Below the pieces are notes generated by a model that saw nothing but the letters and a program-made list of their open reading frames with translations, was not told the origin of the DNA and made no database searches. DNA of 20,031 nt, from contig DATHPP010000307.1 of assembly GCA_035483795.1 (NCBI GenBank), positions 1 to 20,031 of the forward strand, in the 5' to 3' direction. How positions within the stretch are numbered: the first letter of the stretch is position 1; each line of letters begins with the position of its first letter. Below are positions 7,921 through 15,785 of the stretch, piece after piece. A program made the translations under genes and the position numbers. The stretch comes from DASXMX01 sp035483795. GTDB lineage: Bacteria > Planctomycetota > Phycisphaerae > Tepidisphaerales > Tepidisphaeraceae.

Positions 7921-9573
7921 CTATTTGTTGCGGCTCAGTGCGTAGAGATGTGTCATCGTCGCCAGATACAGCGAGCCGTTGGCCGCGGTGATCGTGGCGC
8001 TGATGGGGTCGCCGACCTGGGTCGAACTGATCAGGCGTTTCTCCCTCGTCGCGGCCAGTACGTCGAACTCGCCCGCGCGGGTCCCAATGTAGAGTTTCCC
8101 GTCGGCGATCATGGGGGATGCCCAGAACCCGCCGTCGGCCTTGTATGTCCAGACGGGCTGACCGGTGATGGCATCGATGCAATGGACGACGCCGCCGCAG
8201 TCGGAGACGAAGACCAGCCCGTCATAGACGGCAGGCGTCGAGCAGCTTTCGCGTCCCAGAGGACACGACCAGACCTCGGCGGTTTTAGTCACGTCGCCGG
8301 CTTTGGTGGCGTCGATGCATTTGAGCCAGCTTTTGCGTTTCCCCCACCACAGGTCACCGCCGGCCACGACATAAACCCTGTTCTCGAAAAACGCGGGCAT
8401 TCCCAGAATTTCGCTTGGGCCATCGCGGCGGTTGCTGATGAAACGGTGGATGTCACCCTTGGGCCCGGCGGGATCGCAGTCGAACTTCCAGACGTCGGGC
8501 AGCATCGCTGGCGAGCCGGCGCCGCCGGTGGGCGCGAAGGCGTCAAATGCGTAGCAGACTCCGTCGCAGCCGCCGAAGAAGATCAACCGGCGGCCGTTCA
8601 CGACCCCCAGCGACGGGCTCGACCAGGTGCTGTGAAAGATATGCGGCCCAATGTGCTCGTCGTCCCAGGCGACAATTCTCCCCGTCCGCTTGTCGAGCAC
8701 GACCAGACTCGGGGCATTGGGAGAGCGAATCCGGCGGTGGGTGTTGTCTACTCCATTGTTGGAATTCACATAAAGATAATCCCCGTCGATCAGCACCGAG
8801 CCTTCCACCTGGTCGTGAATGTGAACGCCCGCCTCCTTGACCAGGTCGCAGATCCAGATGATGTCCGCGTCGAGCGGGCCGGGCTCCATCAGCGGCTGGC
8901 CGCGCGGGGTCATGTGCCGGCCTTCGTCCCGGAACGGCCCGTCGTTGCCGTCAGCCATGCCGTTCAGGTCGAGGCAGACGACTTCGCCACGGTTGGTCAG
9001 CGTATACACGCGGTTGCCTTCGACGGTCGGCGTCGAGGCCATCCCGACCTTGGGCCAGTCGAGATACGGATCGTCCTCCATCTTCGGCACGACCAGTTGC
9101 CAGCAGAGATGCCCGTCCTTTTCGTCGAAGCACATCAGCACGCCGCGATCCCCCTGGTGGCGGGCGTCGCGGGGCCTTTCGTTGTTCGTCCCAATAAGGA
9201 CTTTCCCCCCCGCCACGATCGGCGTCCCGTAGCTCTGGTCGCCCAGCGCCGCCGACCATTTCACGTTGCTCGCAAATGAATCGGGCAATCCTTTTTCGTC
9301 GGAAACCATGTTTCGCGAATAGCGCTGGCCCCACTGCGGTTGATCGGCGGTCCACGCCATTTGCGCCAGGTTAAGTGTCGAGCAGAGCACTACAACGATT
9401 GCAAAGGATAAGGGACCCGTATTTCCCCCTCTCCCTCCGGGAGAGGGTTGGGGTGAGGGCGAATGCGAGGCGCCTCTCCCACGCCCCTCACCCCAGCCCT
9501 CTCCCGAAGGGAGAGGGGGTAAATGCGCGGCGCGCAAATCGCTCGAAAATCGCGAGCGGTCTGTGATTCGCAT
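7921..9573 (-). CDS. Secreted PQQ-like beta-propeller protein with repeat inside leader
   Basis: A protein of 550 residues from the ATG at 9573. The body has six or more blades of the PQQ-like/WD-like propeller type: repeated units such as GTPIVAGGKVLIGT, STPTVEGNRVYTLTNRGEV, STPAVYDGLVFVSDCGG and ASPMIADGKLYIGTRAGE, each followed by a 'cD..G...W' stretch. No quinone-binding or catalytic residues can be assigned, so it is best called a propeller protein, probably extracytoplasmic. The hydrophobic leader LSFAIVVVLCSTLNLAQMAW precedes the mature part. No ATG lies directly before that leader; the start at 9573, 7 nt after the stop of the beta-lactamase-like gene, is chosen. That start puts the repeat at 9425-9519 in frame between the basic N-region and the hydrophobic core. 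A start inside or after the repeat cannot be excluded. Confidence 0.8.
   Translation of the reverse strand: MRITDRSRFSSDLRAAHLPPLPSGEGWGEGRGRGASHSPSPQPSPGGRGGNTGPLSFAIVVVLCSTLNLAQMAWTADQPQWGQRYSRNMVSDEKGLPDSFASNVKWSAALGDQSYGTPIVAGGKVLIGTNNERPRDARHQGDRGVLMCFDEKDGHLCWQLVVPKMEDDPYLDWPKVGMASTPTVEGNRVYTLTNRGEVVCLDLNGMADGNDGPFRDEGRHMTPRGQPLMEPGPLDADIIWICDLVKEAGVHIHDQVEGSVLIDGDYLYVNSNNGVDNTHRRIRSPNAPSLVVLDKRTGRIVAWDDEHIGPHIFHSTWSSPSLGVVNGRRLIFFGGCDGVCYAFDAFAPTGGAGSPAMLPDVWKFDCDPAGPKGDIHRFISNRRDGPSEILGMPAFFENRVYVVAGGDLWWGKRKSWLKCIDATKAGDVTKTAEVWSCPLGRESCSTPAVYDGLVFVSDCGGVVHCIDAITGQPVWTYKADGGFWASPMIADGKLYIGTRAGEFDVLAATREKRLISSTQVGDPISATITAANGSLYLATMTHLYALSRNK
9425..9519. repeat. REP-like composite palindrome, family B, in beta-propeller leader
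   Basis: The left arm (9425-9459, starting CCCCCTCTCCCTCC) and right arm (9484-9519, ending GGGAGAGGGGG) are inverted copies. Each arm is itself a palindrome of the type CCCTCTCC...GGGAGAGGG, followed by a TTGGGGTGAGGG stretch. Read in the beta-propeller frame it encodes PLPSGEGWGEG and PSPQPSPGGRG without a stop; other frames are also open across it. A partial copy occurs at 18179-18203. Confidence 0.85.
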
Positions 9574-9580
9574 ATTTGCG

Positions 9581-10834
9581 TCACTTCCCCGCACAAACCG
9601 CCGCACAGACCATCTCGATCGTCCTTCGCAGTCCGTCGTCGGTGCCAATGGGGCCGTCGCTGAACTGGCTCCGGGCGGCGGGTTTCCAGTGGTCGCGGGA
9701 GCCGTCGTAAGGGTAGTTCTGCTCGATGCCGGTGCGGGCCGGATCGTATTGCGGATCGTCACCGGCCATTTTGTAGATCACCAGGTCGAGCGACGGCACG
9801 ATGCAGATGCCGAAGCCGCCGGCCCCGGATTTGAAGAACGCGTCGCGCGGCGCCCCGGCGACGTGACCATCGGCGTTCACCTCGAACATCAGGCTGAACG
9901 GCGCGTGCTTCTGATAGAGCGACGGCTTTCCGCACGCCTCGACATACTCCACCGGCACAAGTTGCTGGTCATTCCATTTTCCCTTGTGCAACAGCAGGTA
10001 GCCGAAGCGGGCGGCGTCGGTGGAGCGCATCGCGATGTCGCCCCCGCCGGGCGTGTGCCGAAGCGTGACCTCGCCGCGATGCAGCCCGTAGCCCCATTTG
10101 CCCCAGCCCATCGGCTTGGCGAGCTTCTGGTCGATGTACTGTTGCATCTCCATGCCGACGATGTGGCGAAGCACGATCGACGCGACGTGCGGCGAGATGG
10201 AAGCGTAGGAATACCCGCCGCCCGGATTGGTCCAGAGCGGCGTGCGCAGCGCCGCCATGTCCTGCCCCAGGCTGCGGTCGCGCCCAACGGCCGAAAGTCT
10301 GACTGACGGCTCAAAATTGACGAACCCCGGATTCCCGCCCTCCCCGTGCAGCCCTGCCGCCATCGACAGCAACTGCCCGAGGGTGATGTCGGCCTTGCGC
10401 GGATCGTCCAGCGGCAGCGCCTCCGGAAGATACTTCTCGTTAAAGACCTTAGTGTCCAGGCCGTCGGGAATCTGATCGTGTTTTTCCTGGAGCATGATCC
10501 CGCAGGCGATGCTGGTGAACGTCTTGCCGACCGAGGCCATGGCGGGGATCGCCTCGCGGTTGCCCTTGCCGTAATACTTCTCGAAGACAAGGTAGCCGTG
10601 CCGGACGACAAGCAAGCCGCCGTGCTGGCTGGAGCGCGAGGCGTAGACGAACGCCTCTTCGAGCTTCGAGCGGTCCATGCCGCCCAGCCGCAGAGCCGCA
10701 TCCGGATCGGAAACGCCGCGCCAGCCGCCGTCTGCGTCAGGCGGCGGAAAGTAGCCCTCCGCCCCCAATCCCGGGGCAAGGCACAGAAGCAGAAGCAAAG
10801 CAGTAAGCACGCGGGTCGATGAAAGTTTCAGCAT
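9581..10834 (-). CDS. Class C beta-lactamase-like serine hydrolase (CubicO family)
   Basis: A 417-residue secreted member of the serine beta-lactamase/penicillin-binding superfamily. The signal peptide is VLTALLLLLCLAPGLGA (residues 9-25). The nucleophile motif SxxK is S101-V-G-K104 in MASVGKTFTS, and the second motif is Y210-A-S in GGGYSYASIS, replacing the usual YxN. A GAGGFGI stretch near residue 360-370 occupies the place of the HxG/KTG motif. The family includes esterases, peptidases and beta-lactamases, so resistance should not be inferred. The start at 10834 puts the signal peptide at the N-terminus; a longer frame to 10954 adds a polar, unlikely leader. The beta-propeller gene starts 7 nt after its stop, so the two are probably co-transcribed. 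Confidence 0.87.
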   Translation of the reverse strand: MLKLSSTRVLTALLLLLCLAPGLGAEGYFPPPDADGGWRGVSDPDAALRLGGMDRSKLEEAFVYASRSSQHGGLLVVRHGYLVFEKYYGKGNREAIPAMASVGKTFTSIACGIMLQEKHDQIPDGLDTKVFNEKYLPEALPLDDPRKADITLGQLLSMAAGLHGEGGNPGFVNFEPSVRLSAVGRDRSLGQDMAALRTPLWTNPGGGYSYASISPHVASIVLRHIVGMEMQQYIDQKLAKPMGWGKWGYGLHRGEVTLRHTPGGGDIAMRSTDAARFGYLLLHKGKWNDQQLVPVEYVEACGKPSLYQKHAPFSLMFEVNADGHVAGAPRDAFFKSGAGGFGICIVPSLDLVIYKMAGDDPQYDPARTGIEQNYPYDGSRDHWKPAARSQFSDGPIGTDDGLRRTIEMVCAAVCAGK

Positions 10835-10948
10835 GATTTCATCCACATCTACCTTCCGCACCGGCCAACGTTCGACAGCCGCGCCATCGGGGATAAGCGT
10901 GCACGCCCGCGAGGTAATCCGATTCGAATACTGCGGCATCTCTATAAG

Positions 10949-10976
10949 TTGCACAGATCCTTCCGTCGAGTAGGTT
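10949..10976 (+). promoter_or_regulatory. Candidate promoter for AIM24-like gene
   Basis: TTGCAC (10949-10954) and TAGGTT (10971-10976) are separated by 16 bp. The predicted start of transcription would leave about 28 nt before the ATG at 11011, which also has GGAGAA as a Shine-Dalgarno. The -10 match is only partial. The rest of the 176-bp divergent gap (10835-11010) shows nothing else convincing. Confidence 0.35.
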
Positions 10977-11010
10977 ATCGCAAACTTTCATCAACCCCGG
11001 AGAAAGCGGC

Positions 11011-11754
11011 ATGCAATTCAACATCACCGGCACGACGATGCAGACGGTTTCGATCGACCTCCAGGCGGGCGAGACGATCTACAGCCAGCGGAACATGATG
11101 GCCTGGATGACCGACACCGTGCAGATGAACACGACGACGGGCGGCGGGTTGTTTGCGGCGCTCAAGCGCTCGTTTGCGGGCGGCGGGATGTTCGTCGTCG
11201 ATTACACCGCCGCCGGGCCGGCGCGGATCGCTTTTGCCCCACGTTTTCCCGGACAGATCATGCCATTCACGCTCCAGCCCGGCGAATCGCTGGTCTGCCG
11301 CAAGGAGACGTTCCTCTGCGCCGAGAAAAGCGTGCAGCTCGACATCGCTTTTCAGCAGCGGCTCGGCGCCGGATTCTTTGGCGGCGAGGGATTCATCCTC
11401 CAGCGCGTCACCGGGCCGGGCACGGTTTGGCTCGATCTGGCCGGCGAAGTCGTCGTCGAGGAACTCGCCCCCGGGCAGAGGCTGCTCGTGCACGCCGGGC
11501 ACGTCGGCATTCAGACGCCTTCGGTGCAGTTCAGCATTCAACTGGTGAAGGGGTTTCGCAACATCCTCTTCGGCGGCGAGGGGTTGTTCCTGGCCACGCT
11601 GACCGGGCCGGGCAAGGTCTGGCTCCAGAGCATGCCGATCATGAACCTGGCCGAGGAGATCGGCAAGTTCATGCCGCACACGACGGAAGTGCGCGACGCG
11701 TCGGCAGGCGGAGTAGCCGGTGCAGTGATCGGCAACATCCTGCGGGGTGGGTGA
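11011..11754 (+). CDS. AIM24 / TIGR00266-family protein
   Basis: A 247-residue soluble protein with no signal peptide. The motifs FNITGTTMQTVSIDLQAGE near the start, MMAWMTDTVQMNT (29-41), the glycine-rich GGGLFAALKRSFAGGGMF and the later FFGGEGFILQRVTGPG and LFGGEGLFLATLTGPG repeats match the AIM24 family (double-stranded beta-helix, related to tryptophan RNA-binding attenuator-like folds). The internal duplication of the 'GGEG..L..TGPG' unit, about 66 residues apart, is plain. Bacterial function is unknown; the yeast namesake is mitochondrial. The start is supported by GGAGAA 6 nt before the ATG. The gene is convergent with the downstream gamma-glutamyltransferase gene, with 4 bp between the stops. 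Confidence 0.87.
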   Translation: MQFNITGTTMQTVSIDLQAGETIYSQRNMMAWMTDTVQMNTTTGGGLFAALKRSFAGGGMFVVDYTAAGPARIAFAPRFPGQIMPFTLQPGESLVCRKETFLCAEKSVQLDIAFQQRLGAGFFGGEGFILQRVTGPGTVWLDLAGEVVVEELAPGQRLLVHAGHVGIQTPSVQFSIQLVKGFRNILFGGEGLFLATLTGPGKVWLQSMPIMNLAEEIGKFMPHTTEVRDASAGGVAGAVIGNILRGG

Positions 11755-11758
11755 TCAA

Positions 11759-13360
11759 TCAAAACCCCACGGCTTGCCCATCATGCCTCGGATCGCTGGC
11801 CCCGGCGTAGGCGTCACGCAGGCGCAGGATCGCCTGGCCTGAACCGAAGAGGATGGTGCGGGGCTCGGGGACGAGGTCGTGCCCGCGGCGTTTGAGTTCC
11901 TCGTATACCGTCGGAGCGAAGCCAGGCTCGATGAGCACGCGCTTGCCAGTCGTCACCTGCCAGCGCGGACCATCGAGGGCGGCCTGCGGGTTCTGCGAAA
12001 AGTCGATGAACCGCGACGCGACCTGGAGATGTCCCTGCGGCTGCATGAACCCGCCCATCACGCCGAACGCCATCAGCGCTTCTTCCGACCCCCTTTCGTT
12101 TTTGCGGGTCATGAACGCGGGAATGATCGTGTGGTAAGGTCGCTTGCCCCCGGCGATCCGATTGGGATGCCCCGGCGTGAGAACAAAACACGCCCCACGA
12201 TTCTGAAGATGAATCCCAGTTCCCGGAATGACGACCCCTGAGCCAAAGCCCTGATAATTGGACTGGATCAGCGTGACCATTATGCCGCTCGAGTCGGCGG
12301 CGGTGAGGAGGATCGTCCCGCCGGGTTTGGGTGTGCCGGCTTTGGGGTCGCCGGCACGATCGGGATCGATCAGAGCGGCGCGGCGCTTGATGTACGCCGG
12401 TTCGAGCAACTCATCCGGCGTCACCGTCATGTATTTCGGATCGGCGATGTGACGGTGAGCGTCGGCGAATGCCAGCTTCATCGCCTCGATGCCCAGATGC
12501 AGTACGTCGGGGCAGTCGGGCTCGAGGTGGCGGATGTCGCGCTCCTGGAGGATCGCCAGCGCCTGTAGAGCGGCCAGGCCCTGGCCGTTGGGCGGGATTT
12601 CATGGATGTGGACGTTGTGATATTCGATCGAGATCGGTGTCACCCAATCGGTGGTGTGGGACGCGAGGTCTTCGAGGGTGAACAGGCCGCCGGTAGCTTT
12701 GGCATGGCCGACGAATTTGTGGGCGAGTTCGCCCTGGTAGTACGCTTCGCCCTTGGAGTCCGCGATCAGCTTGAGCGAGTGGGCCTGATTGGGATTGCGG
12801 AAAACCTCGCCGGGATGCGGCGCGCGGCCTTCGGGAAGAAACGTCCTGCGGAATTCCGGATCGTGGCCGAAGAGCGGCACCGACTTGGCCCACAATCCGG
12901 AGGTCAGCGGCGCAACGGGAAAGCCGTCAGCGGCGTAGTGGATCGCCGGCTCCAGCAGCTTTTCAAACGGGAGCTTGCCGAACTTTCTGGACAGCGCCAC
13001 CCAGCCGGAGACCGCGCCGGGCACAGTGACGGCGTCCCAGCCGCGGGCGGGCATCGTCGTCTGCCCGCCGAAGCGGGCAGTCGTCATCGCTCGGGGGGCC
13101 CGGCCCGAGGCGTTGAGGCCGTGGAGTTTTCCCTCATGCCAGACGAGGGCGAAGTTGTCGGCCCCGAGGCCGTTGGAGCAGGGCTCGACGACGGCCATGA
13201 CCGCCGCCGTCGCCACCGCGGCGTCGACCGCATTTCCACCCGCGCGAAGCATGGCCAGCCCCGCCTGCGCCGCCAGCGGCTGCGACGTCGCGACCATGTT
13301 TTGCGCCACGACCGGCTGCCGCTGCGACGGATAAGGAAGGTCCCAATGGGAATCGGTCAT
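11759..13360 (-). CDS. Gamma-glutamyltransferase family hydrolase (YwrD-like)
   Basis: A 533-residue Ntn-hydrolase proenzyme of the gamma-glutamyltranspeptidase family. N-terminal features: VVAQNMVATSQPLAAQAGL, GGNAVDAAVATAA (41-53) and VEPCSNGLGADNF. The autoprocessing and nucleophilic threonine is best placed at T349 in KPGGTILLTAADSSG, aligning with the TTHxSVVD segment of E. coli GGT with only the first threonine kept. GGKRPYHTIIPAF and ASDPRHDGQA (near the C-terminus) are typical. No signal peptide is present, unlike periplasmic GGT, so it resembles cytoplasmic YwrD-like or cephalosporin acylase-like members. The substrate is uncertain. No clear Shine-Dalgarno precedes the ATG. A 7-bp inverted repeat lies 21 nt upstream. 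Confidence 0.88.
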   Translation of the reverse strand: MTDSHWDLPYPSQRQPVVAQNMVATSQPLAAQAGLAMLRAGGNAVDAAVATAAVMAVVEPCSNGLGADNFALVWHEGKLHGLNASGRAPRAMTTARFGGQTTMPARGWDAVTVPGAVSGWVALSRKFGKLPFEKLLEPAIHYAADGFPVAPLTSGLWAKSVPLFGHDPEFRRTFLPEGRAPHPGEVFRNPNQAHSLKLIADSKGEAYYQGELAHKFVGHAKATGGLFTLEDLASHTTDWVTPISIEYHNVHIHEIPPNGQGLAALQALAILQERDIRHLEPDCPDVLHLGIEAMKLAFADAHRHIADPKYMTVTPDELLEPAYIKRRAALIDPDRAGDPKAGTPKPGGTILLTAADSSGIMVTLIQSNYQGFGSGVVIPGTGIHLQNRGACFVLTPGHPNRIAGGKRPYHTIIPAFMTRKNERGSEEALMAFGVMGGFMQPQGHLQVASRFIDFSQNPQAALDGPRWQVTTGKRVLIEPGFAPTVYEELKRRGHDLVPEPRTILFGSGQAILRLRDAYAGASDPRHDGQAVGF

Positions 13361-13380
13361 GGCCGCACGCGAAGAATAGG

Positions 13381-13411
13381 GGACTGCAATATTTCTACAC
13401 GGCGGCAGTCC
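13381..13411. repeat. 7-bp inverted repeat upstream of GGT gene
   Basis: GGACTGC (13381-13387) and GCAGTCC (13405-13411) are perfect inverted copies with a 17-nt AT-richer centre. The pair lies 21 to 51 nt upstream of the GGT start, in the 177-bp divergent gap shared with the DUF1223 gene. It could be a regulator site or an mRNA hairpin; it could also be chance. No good sigma-70 promoter is seen in this gap. Confidence 0.35.
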
Positions 13412-13537
13412 TGCCTGCGATACCCGTCCTGGACTTTCACGTTGAGGGGCCGTGTCAGGTTTGCAGGCCCAGAGAGACTACGTTCTGATGGTAGGATTCG
13501 CAAAATGCGGTGTATTGAAATGACTCGCGGAGTTCTC

Positions 13538-14305
13538 ATGAAACCAGCAATGATTCTGTGCCTCATCCTGGTCGGCGGAATCAGCGTGTGGCGGAGTGCC
13601 TTGGGCTCGACACCTTCGAGCGGCGTTGCGGTCGTCGAGTTGTTCACGTCCGAGGGATGTTCGAGCTGCCCTCCCGCCGAACGGCTGCTGGGAGAGTTGG
13701 CCCGCGACGCCGAACACGATGGCCGGCCGGTGTTCACCCTCGCGTTTCACGTCGATTATTGGAATGGATTGGGATGGGCCGACCGCTTCAGCGACCCGGC
13801 GTTCTCCCAGAGGCAGCGAGACTATGCCAGGACGCTGCACGTCGACGAGATTTACACGCCGCAGATGGTAGTCAACGGAACGACGCAGTTCGTCGGGTCG
13901 GACCGCGACGGCGCAGCCCGGGCCATCGCCGGGGCGCTGGCGGGTCAATCGGCGGTAACGATGACCGTCCAGGTGAACGGGAACAAGCGCGACGGCTATA
14001 CGGTCCATGCGACGACGAAAGGCGCGGGCGCCGGCGCGGTAGTGAATATCGCCGTTGTCGAACGGGGTCTGGCCACGGATGTGAAATCGGGAGAGAACAA
14101 AGGGCGCCGGCTGGAAGAGCCCAGCGTGGTCCGGTGGTTCAAATCCGTACCGCTGTCAGATGCCGGCACTGTCATTGTGCCACCTTTGGCCGCCGTGCAA
14201 ACCGAACACACATCAGTGATCGTTTACACACAGCAGCCCGGCAACGGGCCGATCTTCGGCGCGGCCGCGACTTCCTTACCCGCAACGGTGCCGTCGCAAC
14301 CGTAA
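13538..14305 (+). CDS. DUF1223 thioredoxin-like secreted protein
   Basis: A 255-residue protein. The N-terminal hydrophobic stretch AMILCLILVGGISVW is a signal peptide or anchor, so the protein is likely extracytoplasmic. The family hallmark is VVELFTSEGCSSCPPAE, with CxxC at C41-C44, followed by LAFHVDYWNGLGW and YTPQMVVNG, as in DUF1223, a thioredoxin-fold group annotated as secreted proteins of unknown function. The two cysteines suggest a redox or metal-binding role, which is inference. The start at 13538 is favoured over upstream ATGs at 13505 and 13520 because GGAG lies 7-8 nt before it and the signal peptide then begins at MKPAM. It appears to be monocistronic. Confidence 0.88.
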   Translation: MKPAMILCLILVGGISVWRSALGSTPSSGVAVVELFTSEGCSSCPPAERLLGELARDAEHDGRPVFTLAFHVDYWNGLGWADRFSDPAFSQRQRDYARTLHVDEIYTPQMVVNGTTQFVGSDRDGAARAIAGALAGQSAVTMTVQVNGNKRDGYTVHATTKGAGAGAVVNIAVVERGLATDVKSGENKGRRLEEPSVVRWFKSVPLSDAGTVIVPPLAAVQTEHTSVIVYTQQPGNGPIFGAAATSLPATVPSQP

Positions 14306-14340
14306 AGTTCTCCGTGTCCTCTGTGCCTCCGCGGTGGGCG
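14306..14340. repeat. Possible dispersed repeat between DUF1223 and DUF1080 genes
   Basis: The short gap between two convergent genes reads CTCCGTGTCCTCTGTGCC followed by TCCGCGGTG. Near-identical strings recur in many bacterial genomes as an interspersed repeat, by my recollection. Only one copy is in this window, so the call rests on memory rather than on repetition seen here. Confidence 0.35.
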
Positions 14341-14343
14341 GTA

Positions 14344-15132
14344 TTACTTCCCGGCTTCGATCACGCGGATTTTGATGTTGCGGAAGGCGACCTTGCCGTG
14401 GTCGCCCTGGAGGGCGAGGTAGCCGGAGTCGAACTTGGCGAAGTTCTTCATCCGGCGGAACTTGCTCTTGGCGACGCGGGCCTTGAAGTCGTCGCTATTG
14501 AGCACGTACTCGAAATATTTAACCCCATTGATATCGTGCTCGCACTTCTCGGGCGTAAGAAGCAGGCGGACGTGGTTCCATTCGCCCACCGGCTTGGTGG
14601 CGTCGAGGATCTTGCCGGTCGCGAGGTCGACTGGTGGCTGATAGAGGGCGTAGAGCCAGCCGCAACGGATCTTGTCGGCGGCTTCGACATTGTCCTCGAG
14701 CTGGAACTCCGGGCCGGTCTGCCAGGTGGCGCTGCCGTCGTCGGTCACGTGGTACAGGATTCCGCTGTTGCCGGCGTGGCTGATGTTGTATTCGATGCTC
14801 AGCTCGAACCAGGAATACTTGTCGTTGGTGCACAAGTCGCCGGCGTTTTTCGGATCGACGCAGGCCAGCGTCCCGTCTTCGATCTTCCAGCCGGGCCGGA
14901 CGTTGTCGCGCTTGAAGCTGTGCCAGCCGTCCATGGTTTTGCCGTCGAACAGCAGCTTCCACCCGGCGGCCTTCTCGGCGTCGCTCAGCGTGTTGGGGGC
15001 GGTGGTTTCGCTCGCCTGGGCGGCGACGGGGGTGTCGGTGGGCTTGTCGGCAGCAAACAGACTGCGCGCCGCCGGGATCGCAAACAGCCCTGCCAATGCG
15101 GTAAGCGCAAGGTTGGTCTTCAACGGGTTCAT
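14344..15132 (-). CDS. DUF1080 (3-keto-disaccharide hydrolase domain) secreted protein
   Basis: A 262-residue exported protein: the signal peptide ALTALAGLFAIPAARSLFA covers about residues 9-27. The DUF1080 domain follows (about 57-260) with WKLLFDGKTMDGWHSFK, then GWKIEDGTLACVDP, FELSIEYNISHAGNSGILY, VGEWNHVRLLL and a final GYLALQGDHGKVAFRNIKI. This jelly-roll, LamG-like family is greatly expanded in planctomycetes and includes enzymes hydrolysing 3-keto sugars, with many members uncharacterised. The motif IEYNISHAGNSGILY and the terminal LQGDHG..AFRNI are the typical core. CAGGAG about 9 nt upstream and a promoter 50-77 nt upstream support the start. No partner oxidoreductase is adjacent, so its substrate is open. 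Confidence 0.92.
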   Translation of the reverse strand: MNPLKTNLALTALAGLFAIPAARSLFAADKPTDTPVAAQASETTAPNTLSDAEKAAGWKLLFDGKTMDGWHSFKRDNVRPGWKIEDGTLACVDPKNAGDLCTNDKYSWFELSIEYNISHAGNSGILYHVTDDGSATWQTGPEFQLEDNVEAADKIRCGWLYALYQPPVDLATGKILDATKPVGEWNHVRLLLTPEKCEHDINGVKYFEYVLNSDDFKARVAKSKFRRMKNFAKFDSGYLALQGDHGKVAFRNIKIRVIEAGK

Positions 15133-15181
15133 GATTCGCGTGCTCCTGAAAGTGAGGGGTGAGTTTTCTCCGCTGCGCGGA

Positions 15182-15209
15182 AGTATATTCGCAGGGGGCG
15201 GGGTTGCAA
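15182..15209 (-). promoter_or_regulatory. Sigma-70-like promoter for DUF1080 gene
   Basis: On the minus strand TTGCAA (15209-15204) and TATACT (15187-15182) are separated by 16 bp. Transcription would begin near 15175, leaving a leader of about 43 nt that contains the CAGGAG ribosome site before the ATG at 15132. It is the best promoter match in the window. Confidence 0.55.
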
Positions 15210-15257
15210 TGGTTCTCCTGATTGCGACAACGTCCGGCGGGTTCTAGGATTGCCGGC

Positions 15258-15785
15258 ATGGCACAACCGGCCCTGCACGCACCATGGCGGATGGACTACA
15301 TCCGCTCGCTGCAAAAACCCTCCGGGGAGCGGTGCTTTCTCTGCGATGCCGCCGAAGCGAGCACCGAGGCACAGAAACAATCGCGCCTGGTGCTGTGGCA
15401 GACGCAGTGGACGGTCGTGCTGATGAACCGGTTTCCCTACACCAACGGCCATCTGCTGGTCGCCCCGCGGGAGCACAAGGCGGAGCTGGCGGAATTGTCC
15501 GCCGAGCAGAAGCTCGACCTGACGGAGCAAACCGATCAGGCCGTGCAACTGCTCAAACGCGCCGTGTCGGCACAGGGATTCAACATCGGAATCAATCTGG
15601 GCCGCTGTGCCGGCGCGGGCGTGCCGGGGCATTTGCATCAGCACGTCGTCCCGCGCTGGGCCGGCGACGTGAACTTCATGAGCGTCGTCGGCGAGGTGCA
15701 GGTGGTCCCCGAAGCGCTTTCGCAGCTTTATCGGGAACTGCTGATGGCGAGAAATGACCGAACTGCCGCCCGGGCGGAAGCTTAA
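15258..15785 (+). CDS. HIT-family protein, Ap4A phosphorylase-like
   Basis: A 175-residue cytoplasmic histidine-triad protein. The N-terminal APWRMDYI and the CFLC pair (C26, C29) followed by a variable loop match the Ap4A phosphorylase-like branch typified by M. tuberculosis Rv2613c. MNRFPYTNGHLLVAP (56-70) is the usual HIT second segment, and the triad GHLHQHVVPRW places H125, H127 and H129. Such enzymes split dinucleoside polyphosphates such as Ap4A; whether this one is a phosphorylase or hydrolase is inference. The start at 15258 has AGGAT about 8 nt upstream; that string also forms TAGGAT, which could be a -10 of a near-leaderless transcript. Its TAA shares bases with the stop of the convergent CPBP gene. 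Confidence 0.9.
   Translation: MAQPALHAPWRMDYIRSLQKPSGERCFLCDAAEASTEAQKQSRLVLWQTQWTVVLMNRFPYTNGHLLVAPREHKAELAELSAEQKLDLTEQTDQAVQLLKRAVSAQGFNIGINLGRCAGAGVPGHLHQHVVPRWAGDVNFMSVVGEVQVVPEALSQLYRELLMARNDRTAARAEA

Noticed and set aside
5472..7991. 839-codon open frame on the plus strand opposite ppk1 and ribD
   Set aside because: The minus strand encodes clear PPK1 and RibD; the plus frame has low-complexity composition and no motif.
9425..9519. Rho-independent terminator between the beta-lactamase-like and propeller genes
   Set aside because: The hairpins are strong but have no T-run, and they lie inside the propeller reading frame rather than between the genes.
10835..10954. Longer start for the beta-lactamase-like gene
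   Set aside because: The added 40 residues are polar and would bury the signal peptide that begins at 10834.
12602..13537. Plus-strand extension upstream of the DUF1223 gene
   Set aside because: It runs antisense to the GGT gene; the DUF1223 start at 13538 has a ribosome site and a signal peptide.
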